NCBI GenBank assembly: GCA_965248815.1
Contig: CBDFKK010000006.1
Span: 62,001 to 126,000 of the forward strand
Length of the DNA stretch: 64,000 nucleotides
DNA from: CBDFKK01 sp965248815
Lineage (GTDB): Bacteria; Pseudomonadota; Alphaproteobacteria; SMXP01
Direction of reading: 5' to 3'
The position numbers and the translations under genes were made by a program. Each line of letters begins with the position of its first letter. Within the stretch, counting starts at the first letter, position 1. The notes below the pieces were generated by a model. It had not been told where the DNA came from and did not search any database. It saw only the letters and a list, made by a program, of their open reading frames with translations. This document shows, one piece after another, positions 9,444 to 17,746 of this stretch.

Positions 9444-9602
9444 CCTATTTTGCCGCGACTCATTGAATCACAGGAACGCCGCGCCGGACACTCCTTTCCG
9501 CAGTCCCGTCCATACATGCCGCCGAAACTTTATACGACTTCCCGTCATCGGAGCGGCAGGCACCGCGTCAACTCTGAACGAGTTTCATTCTTACTAGTTG
9601 AC

Positions 9603-9706
9603 TTAGTCATCCAGTTCATCGTCGGAAGGTTGGTCATTGAAGAAATCGAACTGCGGGTTTTCCGGAGGTAGTGGTAGGTCCCAAGAATGGACGGTTTGTA
9701 TGGTCA
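9603..9706 (-). pseudogene. Displaced C-terminus of the PIN-domain gene
   Basis: Joining minus-strand sequence across the IS407-type element with one copy of the GTCA duplication removed continues the PIN frame without a break. After KHARRL it reads TIQTVHSWDLPLPPENP and then QFDFFNDQPSDDELDD before TAA (9603-9605). This restores about 33 native C-terminal residues ending in an acidic tail. The reconstruction is direct from the sequence. Confidence 0.85.
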
Positions 9707-9735
9707 TGACGAAACCCCGATGACGCAGCCAGGTT

Positions 9736-10629
9736 TTATGTAACCATTAGACTGCTTTCGATGGAAGGCCAATTTGGCGGGAGCTTCCACATAGCGGGAG
9801 CCAGATTGGCCGGGCGGATTGTTTCTGGGGCCGGCGGTCTGTACCCCAACGATGAATGCGGGCGGATTGTGTTGTAGTGACGTCGCCAGTTTTCGATGAT
9901 GATTTTGGCTTCCAGCAAATTGTTGAACAGCTCAATCTTCAAGCACTCGTCCTGCAGTCGCCCGTTGAATGATTCATTGTATCCATTCTCCCAAGGGCTG
10001 GCGGGTTCAATAAAGAGCGTCTTTGTGCCGACCTTGGCGATCCACTCTCTGACCGCTGTAGCGGTAAATTCGCTGCCATTGTCACTCCTGATATGATCGG
10101 GAACGCCGTGGCGGACCATCAACTCGCCGAGGACCGCGAGAACGTCCTGGCTGTTCAGCCGCCGGTTCACTTCGATTGCCAGACATTCGCGCGAGAACTC
10201 GTCGATCACAGTCAGCATGCGAAACTTGCGACCGTCGCGTGTCCGATCCTGCACGAAATCATACGCCCACACATGATTGCGATATTGCGGACGCAGCCGA
10301 ATACACGACCCGTCGTTGAGCCATAGTCTTCCTCGTTTCGGTTGTTTCTGCGGTACTTTCAGGCCTTCACGCCGCCATATCCGGGCGACGCGTTTATGAT
10401 TGACACGCCAGCCGTCAGCGCGAAGCAGCGCCGTGATCCGCTTATAGCCGTAGCGCCCATATCGCACCGCCAGGTCGATGATTGCCGACGTCAAAGCGTC
10501 TTCGTCGTCGGCGCGTCTCGGCTTGCGCCATTGGCTGGAACGGTGTTGCCCAAGCACCCGGCAGGCCCGGCGTTCGGAAACGCCGAGCTTTGTGACAGCG
10601 CGCTCAACACAATCGCGTCTGCGCGAGGG
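9736..10629 (-). CDS. IS3-family transposase OrfB (IS407 group)
   Basis: The integrase core has the DDE triad in context: VWAYDFVQDRT, HIRSDNGSEFTA and ENGYNESFNGRLQDECL, with the late motif NTIRPHSSLGYRPP. The frame is open from just after the OrfA stop (about 10629, reading TPSRRRDCVERAVTKLG) and has no ATG there. It is therefore normally made as an OrfAB fusion by -1 frameshifting near the end of OrfA. A GTG at 10557 is a weaker internal start. The gene appears intact. Confidence 0.9.
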   Translation of the reverse strand, partial: PSRRRDCVERAVTKLGVSERRACRVLGQHRSSQWRKPRRADDEDALTSAIIDLAVRYGRYGYKRITALLRADGWRVNHKRVARIWRREGLKVPQKQPKRGRLWLNDGSCIRLRPQYRNHVWAYDFVQDRTRDGRKFRMLTVIDEFSRECLAIEVNRRLNSQDVLAVLGELMVRHGVPDHIRSDNGSEFTATAVREWIAKVGTKTLFIEPASPWENGYNESFNGRLQDECLKIELFNNLLEAKIIIENWRRHYNTIRPHSSLGYRPPAPETIRPANLAPAMWKLPPNWPSIESSLMVT

Positions 10630-10631
10630 CG

Positions 10632-10910
10632 TTAGAAGTTTCCCGCTGCAGCTTCCTTCAAGATCGCCTTGTCGAGTTCAGCGTCTGCAAGAAGCCGTTT
10701 CAGCCGTGCGTTTTCTTTCTCCAGATCCTTCAGACGTTTGGCCTGATCGATCTTCATCCCGCCATACTCTTTGCGCCAGCGATAGTATGTGATCTTCGTC
10801 ACGCCCAGACGGCGAATAACTTCACCAGAATTGACGCCTTCCGCAAGCAAGACCTCAGCCTCGCGCAACTTCGATATGATTTCTTCAGGCTTGTAACGCT
10901 TTCCTGACAT
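10632..10910 (-). CDS. IS3-family OrfA (helix-turn-helix)
   Basis: The 92-residue protein begins MSGKRYKPEEIISKLREAEV and has the HTH GEVIRRLGVTKITYYRWRKEYGG followed by a leucine-zipper-like stretch (LKDLEKENARLKRLLADAEL), ending KEAAAGNF. AGGAGGATTGCG precedes its ATG. It is the DNA-binding and dimerising half of the transposase. Confidence 0.92.
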   Translation of the reverse strand: MSGKRYKPEEIISKLREAEVLLAEGVNSGEVIRRLGVTKITYYRWRKEYGGMKIDQAKRLKDLEKENARLKRLLADAELDKAILKEAAAGNF

Positions 10911-10939
10911 CGCAATCCTCCTTCGATCCAGCCATTTTA

Positions 10940-11440
10940 CTATCTCAATGTGGCTGCGTTCAAAGGGGTCGGGTCAGTCAGCCGCCGCGCATGCTTCGCG
11001 AGTGCCATATCATCGGAGCAGACTGTTGTAGCACGTCGAACCCGCGCGATTGCGACTATCTGTCGGTCGAACTTCACCTTTTGCCAAGATGCTTCTGCGA
11101 CTCCGCCTCGTTTGTCGCCCTCACCGCGGGCTTTTTGCTCTATCAGCGCGGCCTCAACTGCAGCCATCTGGTCAAACGACGCAATTTCGAAGACTGCAGA
11201 GTTACTTAGAATACGCATGTACTCTGCAGCCGCTTCACCAGCACCAACGAGAAGTTCTGCAAGCGCAGGCGTCGGCACAATAATTCGTCGCCCCTCATCC
11301 GAGAGCGTTTGAACAAAGTGTTTTAAGCGGTCCTGATATCGATCAACCTCTCTTCCCGTGGAAGGATCAATTGGAGGGTCGGATGGCTCCGCATGCAGCA
11401 AGCGGATCAGGTTCATGGCGTCGAACACAACTGACATCAC
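10940..11440 (-). CDS. PIN-domain protein, C-terminus replaced by IS sequence
   Basis: The PIN ribonuclease fold is indicated by the N-terminal VFDAMNLIRLL (Asp7), a second acidic residue in ALAELLVGAGEA and the late VCSDDMALAKHARRL pair of aspartates, which together form the Mg-binding centre of VapC-like nucleases. Native coding ends at about 10977, where the IS407-type element enters. The last residues, TDPTPLNAATLR, come from the IS end. The core acidic residues are all before the insertion, so the truncated protein might still fold. Its start overlaps the stop of the upstream 245-residue gene by four bases, a toxin-antitoxin-like arrangement, although this is larger than classical VapC. 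Confidence 0.8.
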   Translation of the reverse strand: MMSVVFDAMNLIRLLHAEPSDPPIDPSTGREVDRYQDRLKHFVQTLSDEGRRIIVPTPALAELLVGAGEAAAEYMRILSNSAVFEIASFDQMAAVEAALIEQKARGEGDKRGGVAEASWQKVKFDRQIVAIARVRRATTVCSDDMALAKHARRLTDPTPLNAATLR

Positions 11441-12174
11441 CGACCCTCGCCAGTCTGCACGTCCACCATTTCGGAAATAGGATCATCAGAGCGCGCCCAA
11501 TCACTTTGTTCATGCGCTTTACGGAGTTGGTCGACGGCGTCGACTAGGGGTACCGGATCGAGCACCTCATAGTCTTCAATTCGGAAAACCTTGAGTTCCC
11601 ACTCGCCGTCGGCGTTACGAAACCACCGACCAATTCCTGAAACTCGAACGGTGTCAACGAAAAGATGTTGAGCGAGGCGCCTTGCCATATCCCTGGATGC
11701 TCGGCACACAAATGATTGCTCGCCGTCAAGCATGGTAACTGATACAGGGTCGCGCTTGCCGCCTAGCGCAATTATTACTCCTGTTAGTTTGTCAGTTTGA
11801 TTGAACGGCCCGAACAATTGTGGCGGGCGTCTATCTCGTCCGGGAAACTGCAGTATGGGGGTATCAGTCTCCGACAAATCACCAGTCGAATTGTCTTTAG
11901 CCAATCGCTCATCAATGTTTCGGTATGCTTTTCTGGCCTCTACTGGTCCGCCACCATGGCGAACTGCTTGAACTCGCTCTTTGACTTTTGGTTGAGCTGG
12001 ACCGTCGACAGTCTGCACCAATACCAAACTGCCTTCATCAACGTGCATGAAATGGACGCTGTCGTGCTCACCTAGCAGCACGGATAAGTCCGCAAGGTAT
12101 TCGGCCAACCGTGCCATTGGCAGCCTCTCGCGCGTGTAGCCATCAATGCGAAACCGGTATTCGTGCGTACCCAT
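11437..12174 (-). CDS. Uncharacterised 245-residue partner of the PIN gene
   Basis: The soluble protein begins MGTHEYRFRIDGYTRERLPM, with an ARLAEYLADLSVLLGE helix and a beta-rich section (VHFMHVDEGSLVLVQTV). A second part (about 120-205) contains VSVTMLDGEQSFVCRASRDM and a C-terminal strand-rich region. I do not recognise a named domain. It overlaps the PIN gene by four bases and is translated first, so it is a candidate partner or regulator of that nuclease. No DNA-binding motif is evident, which argues against a classical VapB. Confidence 0.65.
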   Translation of the reverse strand: MGTHEYRFRIDGYTRERLPMARLAEYLADLSVLLGEHDSVHFMHVDEGSLVLVQTVDGPAQPKVKERVQAVRHGGGPVEARKAYRNIDERLAKDNSTGDLSETDTPILQFPGRDRRPPQLFGPFNQTDKLTGVIIALGGKRDPVSVTMLDGEQSFVCRASRDMARRLAQHLFVDTVRVSGIGRWFRNADGEWELKVFRIEDYEVLDPVPLVDAVDQLRKAHEQSDWARSDDPISEMVDVQTGEGR

Positions 12175-12599
12175 GTTCAGCCTAACCTGTGCCGCGCAGA
12201 GTCAATAATCTTCAGGCCATTGAATCACAGGGAAGCCTCGCAGGAAAGCCCGATCCTTAGCCTACCCCCCAATTAAATCCCCAGCGGGCTCCGCACTGCC
12301 TGTTCCAACACGAGCGCCAATCGGGACAGGCTTAAATGGCCAACTTCGGAAAGGCACTTGTTGACAGCTTTCTTCCAAATCTCAAGGTTCTGAGCGGCAC
12401 CAATAATCTGGATTAGACGTGCCGATTAGTTCTCTTCCTCAATCTCTTTCTCAGCTTTGGCCTGCTTGATTTCATCGGCTACGCTGCATTTTTTCTGGAT
12501 TGCAACCGTCTCCAAGGCCGGTTGCAGCAAAAGGCGTGTGTGTTAATCTATATTGCAAAAGTTTCGAGCCCAAGTAGCAACTTTTACAGAAGCTCCGAT
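12175..12599. other. 425-bp intergenic region without a recognisable gene
   Basis: No convincing coding frame, tRNA or repeat is visible. A short phrase, TTGAATCACAGG, recurs here (about 12220) and near 9464, which may be a scrap of shared mobile DNA. It presumably contains the promoter of the outer-membrane protein gene that follows. Confidence 0.4.
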
Positions 12600-13373
12600 A
12601 TGTTTTGTTCCCGCCGCTCCACGCCCCCGATAATTCTGTCTGCCATCCTGTTGGCGGTTGCTTCCTTCGCTATCACGGCTGAAACGCGGGCCGATGGGCT
12701 GACCGGCTGGTATGCCGCCATCAGCGGCGGCCCGACACTATTCACCGATTCGGACGTCAAGCATTCGACCCGTGACAACTTTAGTAATGCCGTGGATAAC
12801 AGTGTCGAAACGGATTTCGATACCGGCTTCAACATCCTCGGCGCGGTGGGCCACTATCTCGGGCCGGTCCGGATCGAAGGCGAGGCCGGCTTGCGCAAGG
12901 CGGATGTCGACTCCGTATCCTTCAAAAACATTACGGTTGCTAGCACTCTGGTCGGCGCACCCACTCTGAACAAGATCAACGACGCCGTCCGGGCGTCGGG
13001 CGACGTGACGGTCCTGAGTGCCATGGTCAATGGCTGGTACGATCTCGAGTTCGGCGGCAAGTGGTTGCCCTACATCGGCGGTGGGGTTGGCGTGGCCCGC
13101 GTCGACGTGGATTTGAGGACATCGGGGCAAGCTGCGCTATTCGGCCCGACCCTGCCTCCTGTGGACTTATCCGACTTCGTCAGGGGAGACGACACGGTCT
13201 TCGCCTATCAGGCTGGCGCCGGGCTTGGATACCGGATCAGCGATGCCACGACCGTCGTTGTCGGATACCGGTATTTCGGCACGGTTGATGTGAAGTTCAA
13301 AAACGATGGTGACAAGACGAAGATCGAAACAGGCTCCCATAACGTGGAGGGCGGCTTGCGCTTTCGGTTCTGA
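12600..13373 (+). CDS. Outer-membrane beta-barrel protein
   Basis: I chose the ATG at 12600, which places a classical signal peptide (MFCSRRSTPPIILSAILLAV to about TRADG) at the N-terminus. A start 78 bases upstream would bury it. The mature part (about 220 residues) has alternating beta-strand patterns, paired glycine-rich turns (LPYIGGGVGVARVDV, YQAGAGLGYRISD) and ends GGLRFRF, with the terminal phenylalanine used for barrel assembly. It resembles the OmpA/P44-Msp4-like surface antigens with eight strands. The function is probably structural or porin-like. Confidence 0.8.
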   Translation: MFCSRRSTPPIILSAILLAVASFAITAETRADGLTGWYAAISGGPTLFTDSDVKHSTRDNFSNAVDNSVETDFDTGFNILGAVGHYLGPVRIEGEAGLRKADVDSVSFKNITVASTLVGAPTLNKINDAVRASGDVTVLSAMVNGWYDLEFGGKWLPYIGGGVGVARVDVDLRTSGQAALFGPTLPPVDLSDFVRGDDTVFAYQAGAGLGYRISDATTVVVGYRYFGTVDVKFKNDGDKTKIETGSHNVEGGLRFRF

Positions 13374-13621
13374 CGCCAGGGCCCGCCCTCATGGCGGCGA
13401 TGGGGGGGGGTCACTTTGCGGTGCCGCAGGTCCTCGACGCACCCAAGGTGCCTTTGAGCAAGACCTGACCGGCCTGCCATCCAGGGCGATTTTCGTTGTG
13501 AACTCAGAGCGTTAGGATCTCTCGTGACCGCCCCCGCGCGGCCCGACGAGCCGATCCGGGAAACAAAGAGCTAATACTCAGGGAAAATTCGCCACACCAA
13601 TCGTCGCAACCCTACCGTTAT

Positions 13622-14392
13622 GTGGGGCGCCGGTTCGATGAAGAGACGAACCTCTACTATTACCGGGCCCGCTATTACTCAACCTCCCTCGGCCGCTTCC
13701 TGCAAACCGACCCCATCGGATATGAGGACCAAATGAACCTCTATTCATACACTTATAATGACCCACTGAATTTTGTCGACCCGACGGGCACATGTGGTGC
13801 GGATCACCCAAACGTCGCCGTCTGCGTCTACGCGATCCCGGGCTTAGGTGGGGATGGCTCTGGCTCAAATCCTGAGCTGAAAACAATCACTGAAGAGAAC
13901 GGCGGAGTATACGAGGATGTCGGCGCGGAAAAAGCTGCCGAAAGTATTGCGGCATATAAAGAGGCAAATCCAGACGCAAAAGTAGTTATTCTTGGGTATA
14001 GCCGTGGAGGAAATAAGGCGGTTCAGACCGCGAATAATCTCGGCGAAAGCGGTGTCCAAGTTGATCAGCTTATTACTTTCGATCCTCACAAGGTTGCAGG
14101 CTCCCAACTCAATTTGACTGGCACAAATGTAAAGTCGGCCATCAATTTTTATCAGAATAACCCCAGCACGAGAAAACTCGGGCTGCCGCTGGGCCTAAAC
14201 CCTTATCGTGGAAAACCCGTTGCTGGGGTACCCACTGGCGACGGCCCGGTTCAAGTAGGTGCCAACCCACTGAATATCGACTTGACGGGACGGCAAGCTC
14301 CATTTGAAAACCAATTCCAACACGTTCCGCTAATTCGACAAATTAAGCGCGACAGAGGATTGAATGCGATTCTAGGCGGAGCTTTAAAGTGA
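13622..14392 (+). CDS. Orphan Rhs C-terminal toxin with lipase-like domain
   Basis: The frame opens in Rhs core sequence (YRYVGRRFDEETNLYYYRAR, then GRFLQTDPIGYED and LNFVDPTG, the conserved end of Rhs/YD proteins), but the long Rhs body is missing. After the PxxxxDPxG boundary comes a unique tip domain (about 60-256). It has VVILGYSRGGNKAV, a GxSxG nucleophile elbow, then LITFDP (Asp) and FQHVPL (His), giving a plausible Ser-Asp-His alpha/beta-hydrolase triad. Such tips are polymorphic toxins. The fragment starts around 13589 with no clear ribosome site, so it is likely a displaced silent C-terminus kept for recombination onto a full Rhs gene. A lipoprotein gene follows with a one-base overlap. 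Confidence 0.75.
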   Translation: MGRRFDEETNLYYYRARYYSTSLGRFLQTDPIGYEDQMNLYSYTYNDPLNFVDPTGTCGADHPNVAVCVYAIPGLGGDGSGSNPELKTITEENGGVYEDVGAEKAAESIAAYKEANPDAKVVILGYSRGGNKAVQTANNLGESGVQVDQLITFDPHKVAGSQLNLTGTNVKSAINFYQNNPSTRKLGLPLGLNPYRGKPVAGVPTGDGPVQVGANPLNIDLTGRQAPFENQFQHVPLIRQIKRDRGLNAILGGALK

Positions 14393-14871
14393 TGAGATTC
14401 ATTAAATCAGTCTTGGCCGTCGCGATTATGATTTTCCTATCCGGATGCGTCGGCGATCGAGAGCCTTTGTCTTTCCAAGGGCGTCTCTCATTCGCTGACG
14501 GCGAACCAGCACCCCCCGGATACGTTCTTTACTTGGAAGAACAGCGTTCGAACGGTTTGTTTTCAATGGTTGGAATTTTTACGATAGAAGCAATAAAACC
14601 CGAGAGTGACGGAACGTTTAGCTACAATGGCTTTGTTTGCCAACATCTCGTGCTGGCTGCGACATTTGCTGGCAGTGTAAGTGCGTCTCGTGATGATCGG
14701 ATATGGTCACAGCCGATCGAAATAGTTGCCGACGCGGAAGAAACGGAATTCGTTCGCTCACAAAATTGGCTCAATGGTTCGGCAGGAGGAACGGAAAATG
14801 ACCAAATCGAACAATTCAAGTCGCGGATCCTCAAAGCTGGAGATGTTTCGGCCGTGCCGTGTCGTGAATAA
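14392..14871 (+). CDS. Lipoprotein, probable immunity partner of the Rhs toxin
   Basis: The ATG at 14392 overlaps the toxin stop by one base. A GTG one codon earlier is the alternative start. The protein has a short signal sequence ending in a lipobox, LSGC, then about 140 residues of beta-rich soluble sequence, with GRLSFADGEPAPPGYVLYLE early and a late EETEFVRS. An anchored periplasmic lipoprotein next to a lipase-like toxin matches known immunity proteins of phospholipase effectors. The immunity role is inferred from position only. Confidence 0.7.
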   Translation: MRFIKSVLAVAIMIFLSGCVGDREPLSFQGRLSFADGEPAPPGYVLYLEEQRSNGLFSMVGIFTIEAIKPESDGTFSYNGFVCQHLVLAATFAGSVSASRDDRIWSQPIEIVADAEETEFVRSQNWLNGSAGGTENDQIEQFKSRILKAGDVSAVPCRE

Positions 14872-14906
14872 ATTCTATGGAGATCGAGCGCTGTTTCCCT
14901 TAGGAA

Positions 14907-15405
14907 AGAGGTGGCTCGGGAAATCTGCACAGTTGAGATAAGTGGAATTTTGGCCTGTAGGCGGCATGATCGCCGGCAACAGGAGATCCACTATGGCAAG
15001 ACGACCACGTCGCAATCATACACCTGCGTTCAAGTCGAAGGTGGCCCTTGCGGCCGTTCGCGGTGAGCAGACATTGGGAGAACTCGCTCAGCAGTTTGAT
15101 GTTCATCCTAACCAGATCAAGCAATGGAAAGATCAGCTCCTTAAGGGTGCAGCGGGTGTTTTTGGGCGGGAGGGTAAATCACCGCTGCCTGCACCCCGTG
15201 TTGATGTGAAGAGGCTCCATGCCAAGATTGGGGAGCTGACGCTTGAGAATGATTTTTTAGGCGATGCGCTCACCAAGGCGGGATTGCCGAGCGCAAGAAA
15301 ATGATCGACCGCAAACATAAACTCTCGCTCAGCCGTCAGGCCAAGGCGCTCAAGATCAGCCGGGGCAGCGTCTATTATCAGCCCCGTCCCGTATCGGTCG
15401 GTGAT
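14907..15405 (+). mobile_element. Truncated copy (A) of a 1286-bp IS3-family element
   Basis: The left end starts AGAGGTGGCTCGGGAAATCT, identical to the complete copies at 27774 and 34101. It runs through OrfA into the first 35 codons of OrfB and stops at 15405, where it abuts the end of an IS407-type element. The OrfA differs from the other copies at one residue (QLLKG versus QLLEG). Confidence 0.9.
14993..15304 (+). CDS. IS3-family OrfA, copy A
   Basis: The 103-residue protein MARRPRRNHTPAFKSKVALA has a helix-turn-helix (LGELAQQFDVHPNQIKQWK) and a leucine-rich C-terminal helix (KIGELTLENDFLGDALTKAG). The ATG is preceded by AGGAGATCCACT. It is complete, but its OrfB partner is cut, so this copy cannot move by itself. 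Confidence 0.88.
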   Translation: MARRPRRNHTPAFKSKVALAAVRGEQTLGELAQQFDVHPNQIKQWKDQLLKGAAGVFGREGKSPLPAPRVDVKRLHAKIGELTLENDFLGDALTKAGLPSARK

Positions 15406-15441
15406 GACGAAACCCCGATGACGCAGCCAGGTTTTATGTAA
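15301..15441 (+). pseudogene. OrfB fragment of IS copy A
   Basis: OrfB starts in the ATGA overlap with OrfA (MIDRKHKLSLSRQAKALK) and reads true to family for 35 codons to VSVGD. It then runs into the inserted IS407-type end and stops. No catalytic residues remain. Confidence 0.85.
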
Positions 15442-15487
15442 CCATGAGACTGCTTTCGATGGAAGGCCAATTTGGCGGGAGCTTCCA
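15405..15487 (-). mobile_element. 83-bp end fragment of an IS407-type element
   Basis: Positions 15405-15487 match the left end of the complete element (9707 onward, TGACGAAACCCCGATGACGC through GGGAGCTTCCA) with only a base or two changed. It begins exactly at the IS terminus inside IS copy A. This shows that an IS407-type element had inserted there and was later mostly deleted. Confidence 0.88.
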
Positions 15488-15693
15488 AGGAGATAATGTG
15501 AGCGTTGGACTTGACATCGATATCAGAGAAGCAGGCGGGCCTGTGCTCGACACCGGCGCCTATAGTCTTAATGCCCAGGCCCTCCCGATATAAATCCGGT
15601 TACAAATCGCGCCACCGCTGCGCAGCCATCTTTCGCGATTCCAGCCGAATTTTTTCGCACGCCTCTAGTCAGTTTGATGGACAAGGAACTTTG

Positions 15694-16188
15694 ATGGATT
15701 CAATTAGCATTGCAGCGAGCGCGCTCGCTGGTGTTATCGCGGGCTTAACGGTTACGGTCATTCTGTGGGTTGCGAACTGCATTCACCGGTGGACAGCTAG
15801 ACGTCAGGCCATCAAGCACCTTCGGCGCTTGTTCACAAAAGGAAAAGAAGGCGTGATACAGGCGGAAGAACGACAACTTGAATCTACAGTCAAAAGAATT
15901 CCTGAAAATACAGTTCGTGCTGCACGGTACAACATAATGTTGAAGGAATTAGAAGTCGCTCTGGACAAGTGGTCCACATCTCTATCGTATGATCAAAGGC
16001 AAGAGATCATTGAAGCTTTGGATTGGTACAATTTGCGAACTTTTCGCGTCGAAGAAGGTTTACCTGGAGACATAAAACTTCAGAAAATGCCCGATGGCGT
16101 ATGGATCGGGGATTTGCCATTGGAAAAGGCTCAGGAAAAATTCCATAACCTTAGATCCATAAAGTGGTTGAAATTAAACTACGAATAG
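15694..16188 (+). CDS. Uncharacterised membrane-anchored protein
   Basis: I chose the ATG at 15694 because AAGGAA lies eight bases upstream and it puts the hydrophobic helix (IAASALAGVIAGLTVTVILW) at the N-terminus. The longer frame from 15505 would add about 60 unlikely residues. The remaining 130 residues are charged and helical (RRLFTKGKEGVIQAEERQLE, then LKELEVALDKWSTSLSYD), facing the cytoplasm. No family is recognised. It sits alone between IS debris and a ParB remnant. Confidence 0.6.
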   Translation: MDSISIAASALAGVIAGLTVTVILWVANCIHRWTARRQAIKHLRRLFTKGKEGVIQAEERQLESTVKRIPENTVRAARYNIMLKELEVALDKWSTSLSYDQRQEIIEALDWYNLRTFRVEEGLPGDIKLQKMPDGVWIGDLPLEKAQEKFHNLRSIKWLKLNYE

Positions 16189-16268
16189 TCAATACCCTCT
16201 CAGAACACCTTGGATGGGGGGTACGCCGCTCACCGCCGTCGAGGCGGCCTCCCCATAGCCCGACAGCA

Positions 16269-16461
16269 CAATCCGGATCGCTCCGAACGGCAATGCCGGC
16301 GAGCGACAGCTCGCCGAGAACGTCATTCGCATCGCCATGCACCCGGCCAATCAGGTGGTCGCGTTCTCGAAGCTCGCCGAGTCCGATGTCACTGTCGCCG
16401 CCATCCCGCGCGCTTCGGCGTCACCGAGCGACTGGTCGAACAGGCGGCTCTGGCGGCAGCG
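16269..16461 (+). pseudogene. Degraded ParB/RepB partition-protein fragment
   Basis: In one frame the sequence reads QLAENVIRIAMHPANQVVAF then SKLAE. In a second frame it continues with ARFGVTERLVEQAALAA. The two parts together match the helix-turn-helix end of the ParB nuclease-like domain, so at least one frameshift separates them. It is evidence of former plasmid or integrative-element DNA here. Confidence 0.65.
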
Positions 16462-16712
16462 GGGGCGGTACGAGGGCCTCGGTTGTTTCACCTGCTACTG
16501 TGGTCGCGACACGCTTGCCCAAGCGTGTTTCTGCGTGTTGCAGAGGCATGTTGCGAAACGATCCTTTCTTTGGAGTTCTCATAACGAAAGGAAATTCAAC
16601 ATTTCTTTCTTTGCGGCGAGTGTAACGAAAGGCTCAAGGCGGGCAAAGCGCTATCGATAGCGGGAACGCCAGCCATGGGCCCTTGTAGCTCAACGCCAGA
16701 AAGCCTTCCCTC

Positions 16713-16927
16713 TCGCCGCGCAGGCCCGAGAGCACAATCCGTATCTTCTCTTCAGCTGAATATTGCTTGCGCGTCTTGCGCCGGATGTCCCGTACCGCCG
16801 TCTCGGCGCCGTCCTTCAAACTCATCGATTTCCGGATCATCTTCGTTCCCTTCGGTCACGACGATGAGCCAGAAATCCTCCGTTACGCAATCAACTCCAT
16901 CTGTCCCACAGGCGCTGATGTCAGACA
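16713..16927 (-). mobile_element. Remnant of the IS3-family element seen complete at 51 kb
   Basis: The sequence matches 51194-51409 nearly base for base and includes the right terminus ...TGATGTCAGACA and the start of its OrfA (MSLKDGAETAVRDIRRKTRK). The frame then departs into unrelated sequence at about 16712. Two or three substitutions, for example near the OrfA start, mark it as an older copy. Confidence 0.88.
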
Positions 16928-17196
16928 TTCCATGGAACCAGAACGATCCAAGATGATGTGGATCAGGTGTATAGACATAGCTTTCTCCTCCTTGGGTATG
17001 GTCATTGCTTCGCCCCTTTGATTGAGGGGGTAGGGGGGCGTGAAGGGGGGAACGACTCAGGAACGTGACTGGTAAAGAATTGGGACAACCGCACCCGTAT
17101 GTTCACGTCACGTTGCGGGTTTTCTCGTCTCAACCGGTAAATCGGGATTTTAAGAGGGCGCTTGAAAACCGCAGGAAAGCTGCTAGTTTCCGCGGT

Positions 17197-17286
17197 GGAG
17201 AGGTGGCCGAGTGGTTGATGGCGCTCCCCTGCTAAGGGAGTAAGGGTGGAAGCCCTTCGTGGGTTCGAATCCCATCCTCTCCGCCA
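17197..17286 (+). tRNA. tRNA-Ser (GCU)
   Basis: Acceptor GGAGAGG (17197-17203) pairs with CCTCTCC (17276-17282), followed by G73 and encoded CCA. The anticodon loop CTGCTAA gives GCU, for AGC/AGU. A long variable arm (AAGGGTGGAAGCCCTT) is present, as expected for a class II serine tRNA. The T arm has GGTTCGAATCC. Mobile debris ends shortly before it. Confidence 0.96.
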
Positions 17287-17442
17287 GTCTTGCGGCCGCG
17301 GATCTCTCCAATTTTCAGCGATATATATAGTGTGAAGCCAATGCGCGATGATTGGCGGAAGCTTCATACTGGCTTGAGGTTAAACTCTTAGAAACATACC
17401 TCCAACAGCACGGGCTGAAGGTGCGCCGGCTTACTGTTGTGG

Positions 17443-17637
17443 TTAGGGGCTTCCTTTGAAGCTGACGCGATACATGGTTCGCTTGCCTTCAAAGTTATCG
17501 TTGACGACGCGGTGGAGCGTGCATCGATTGTCCCACAGGGCGAGAGAACCGGGGCGCCAATGGAAGCGACGTTGAAACTCAAGTTTTGTTACATGCTGCG
17601 ATAGCATGCCAAGCAAGGCCTGACTTTCATCTGCCAC
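17443..17637 (-). pseudogene. TauD/TfdA dioxygenase C-terminal remnant
   Basis: The 64 codons read LEFQRRFHWRPGSLALWDNR then CTLHRVVNDN. This is the C-terminal signature of alpha-ketoglutarate-dependent taurine-type dioxygenases, with the WDNR-x2-xH distal iron His and an arginine for 2-oxoglutarate in TMYRVSF. The N-terminal three quarters with the HxD motif are missing, so it is a fragment. It is downstream of the MetE-like gene but reads in the same direction as it. Confidence 0.75.
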
Positions 17638-17746
17638 CTGGAAGCATTATCTGGCCTATTTGCCATGATTGGTTCGCTTTCGTTATGGCGCTCAACTGTT
17701 TCAGCTCATCTAGTTCTCAGTTTGCTCCCCGCACATTGCACCTTGG

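Larger units (their letters stand above)
9707..10976 (-). mobile_element. Complete IS3-family element (IS407 group), 1270 bp
   Basis: The ends are imperfect inverted repeats. The left end starts TGACGAAACCCCGATGACGC; the right end, read inward, starts TGACCCGACCCCTTTGAACG. Both then share GCAGCCA. The element is flanked on each side by GTCA (9703-9706 and 10977-10980), the 4-bp duplication typical of the IS407 group. It carries OrfA and OrfB in the usual overlapping arrangement and interrupts the PIN gene. Confidence 0.93.

Noticed and set aside
9707..10976. Attachment-site or integron reading of the GTCA-flanked segment
   Set aside because: IS3-type inverted repeats, OrfA/OrfB and a 4-bp duplication explain it fully.
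16500..16660. Repeated TAACGAAAGG phrases as a possible CRISPR or iteron array
   Set aside because: Only two copies are seen, with irregular spacing and no repeat-spacer pattern.
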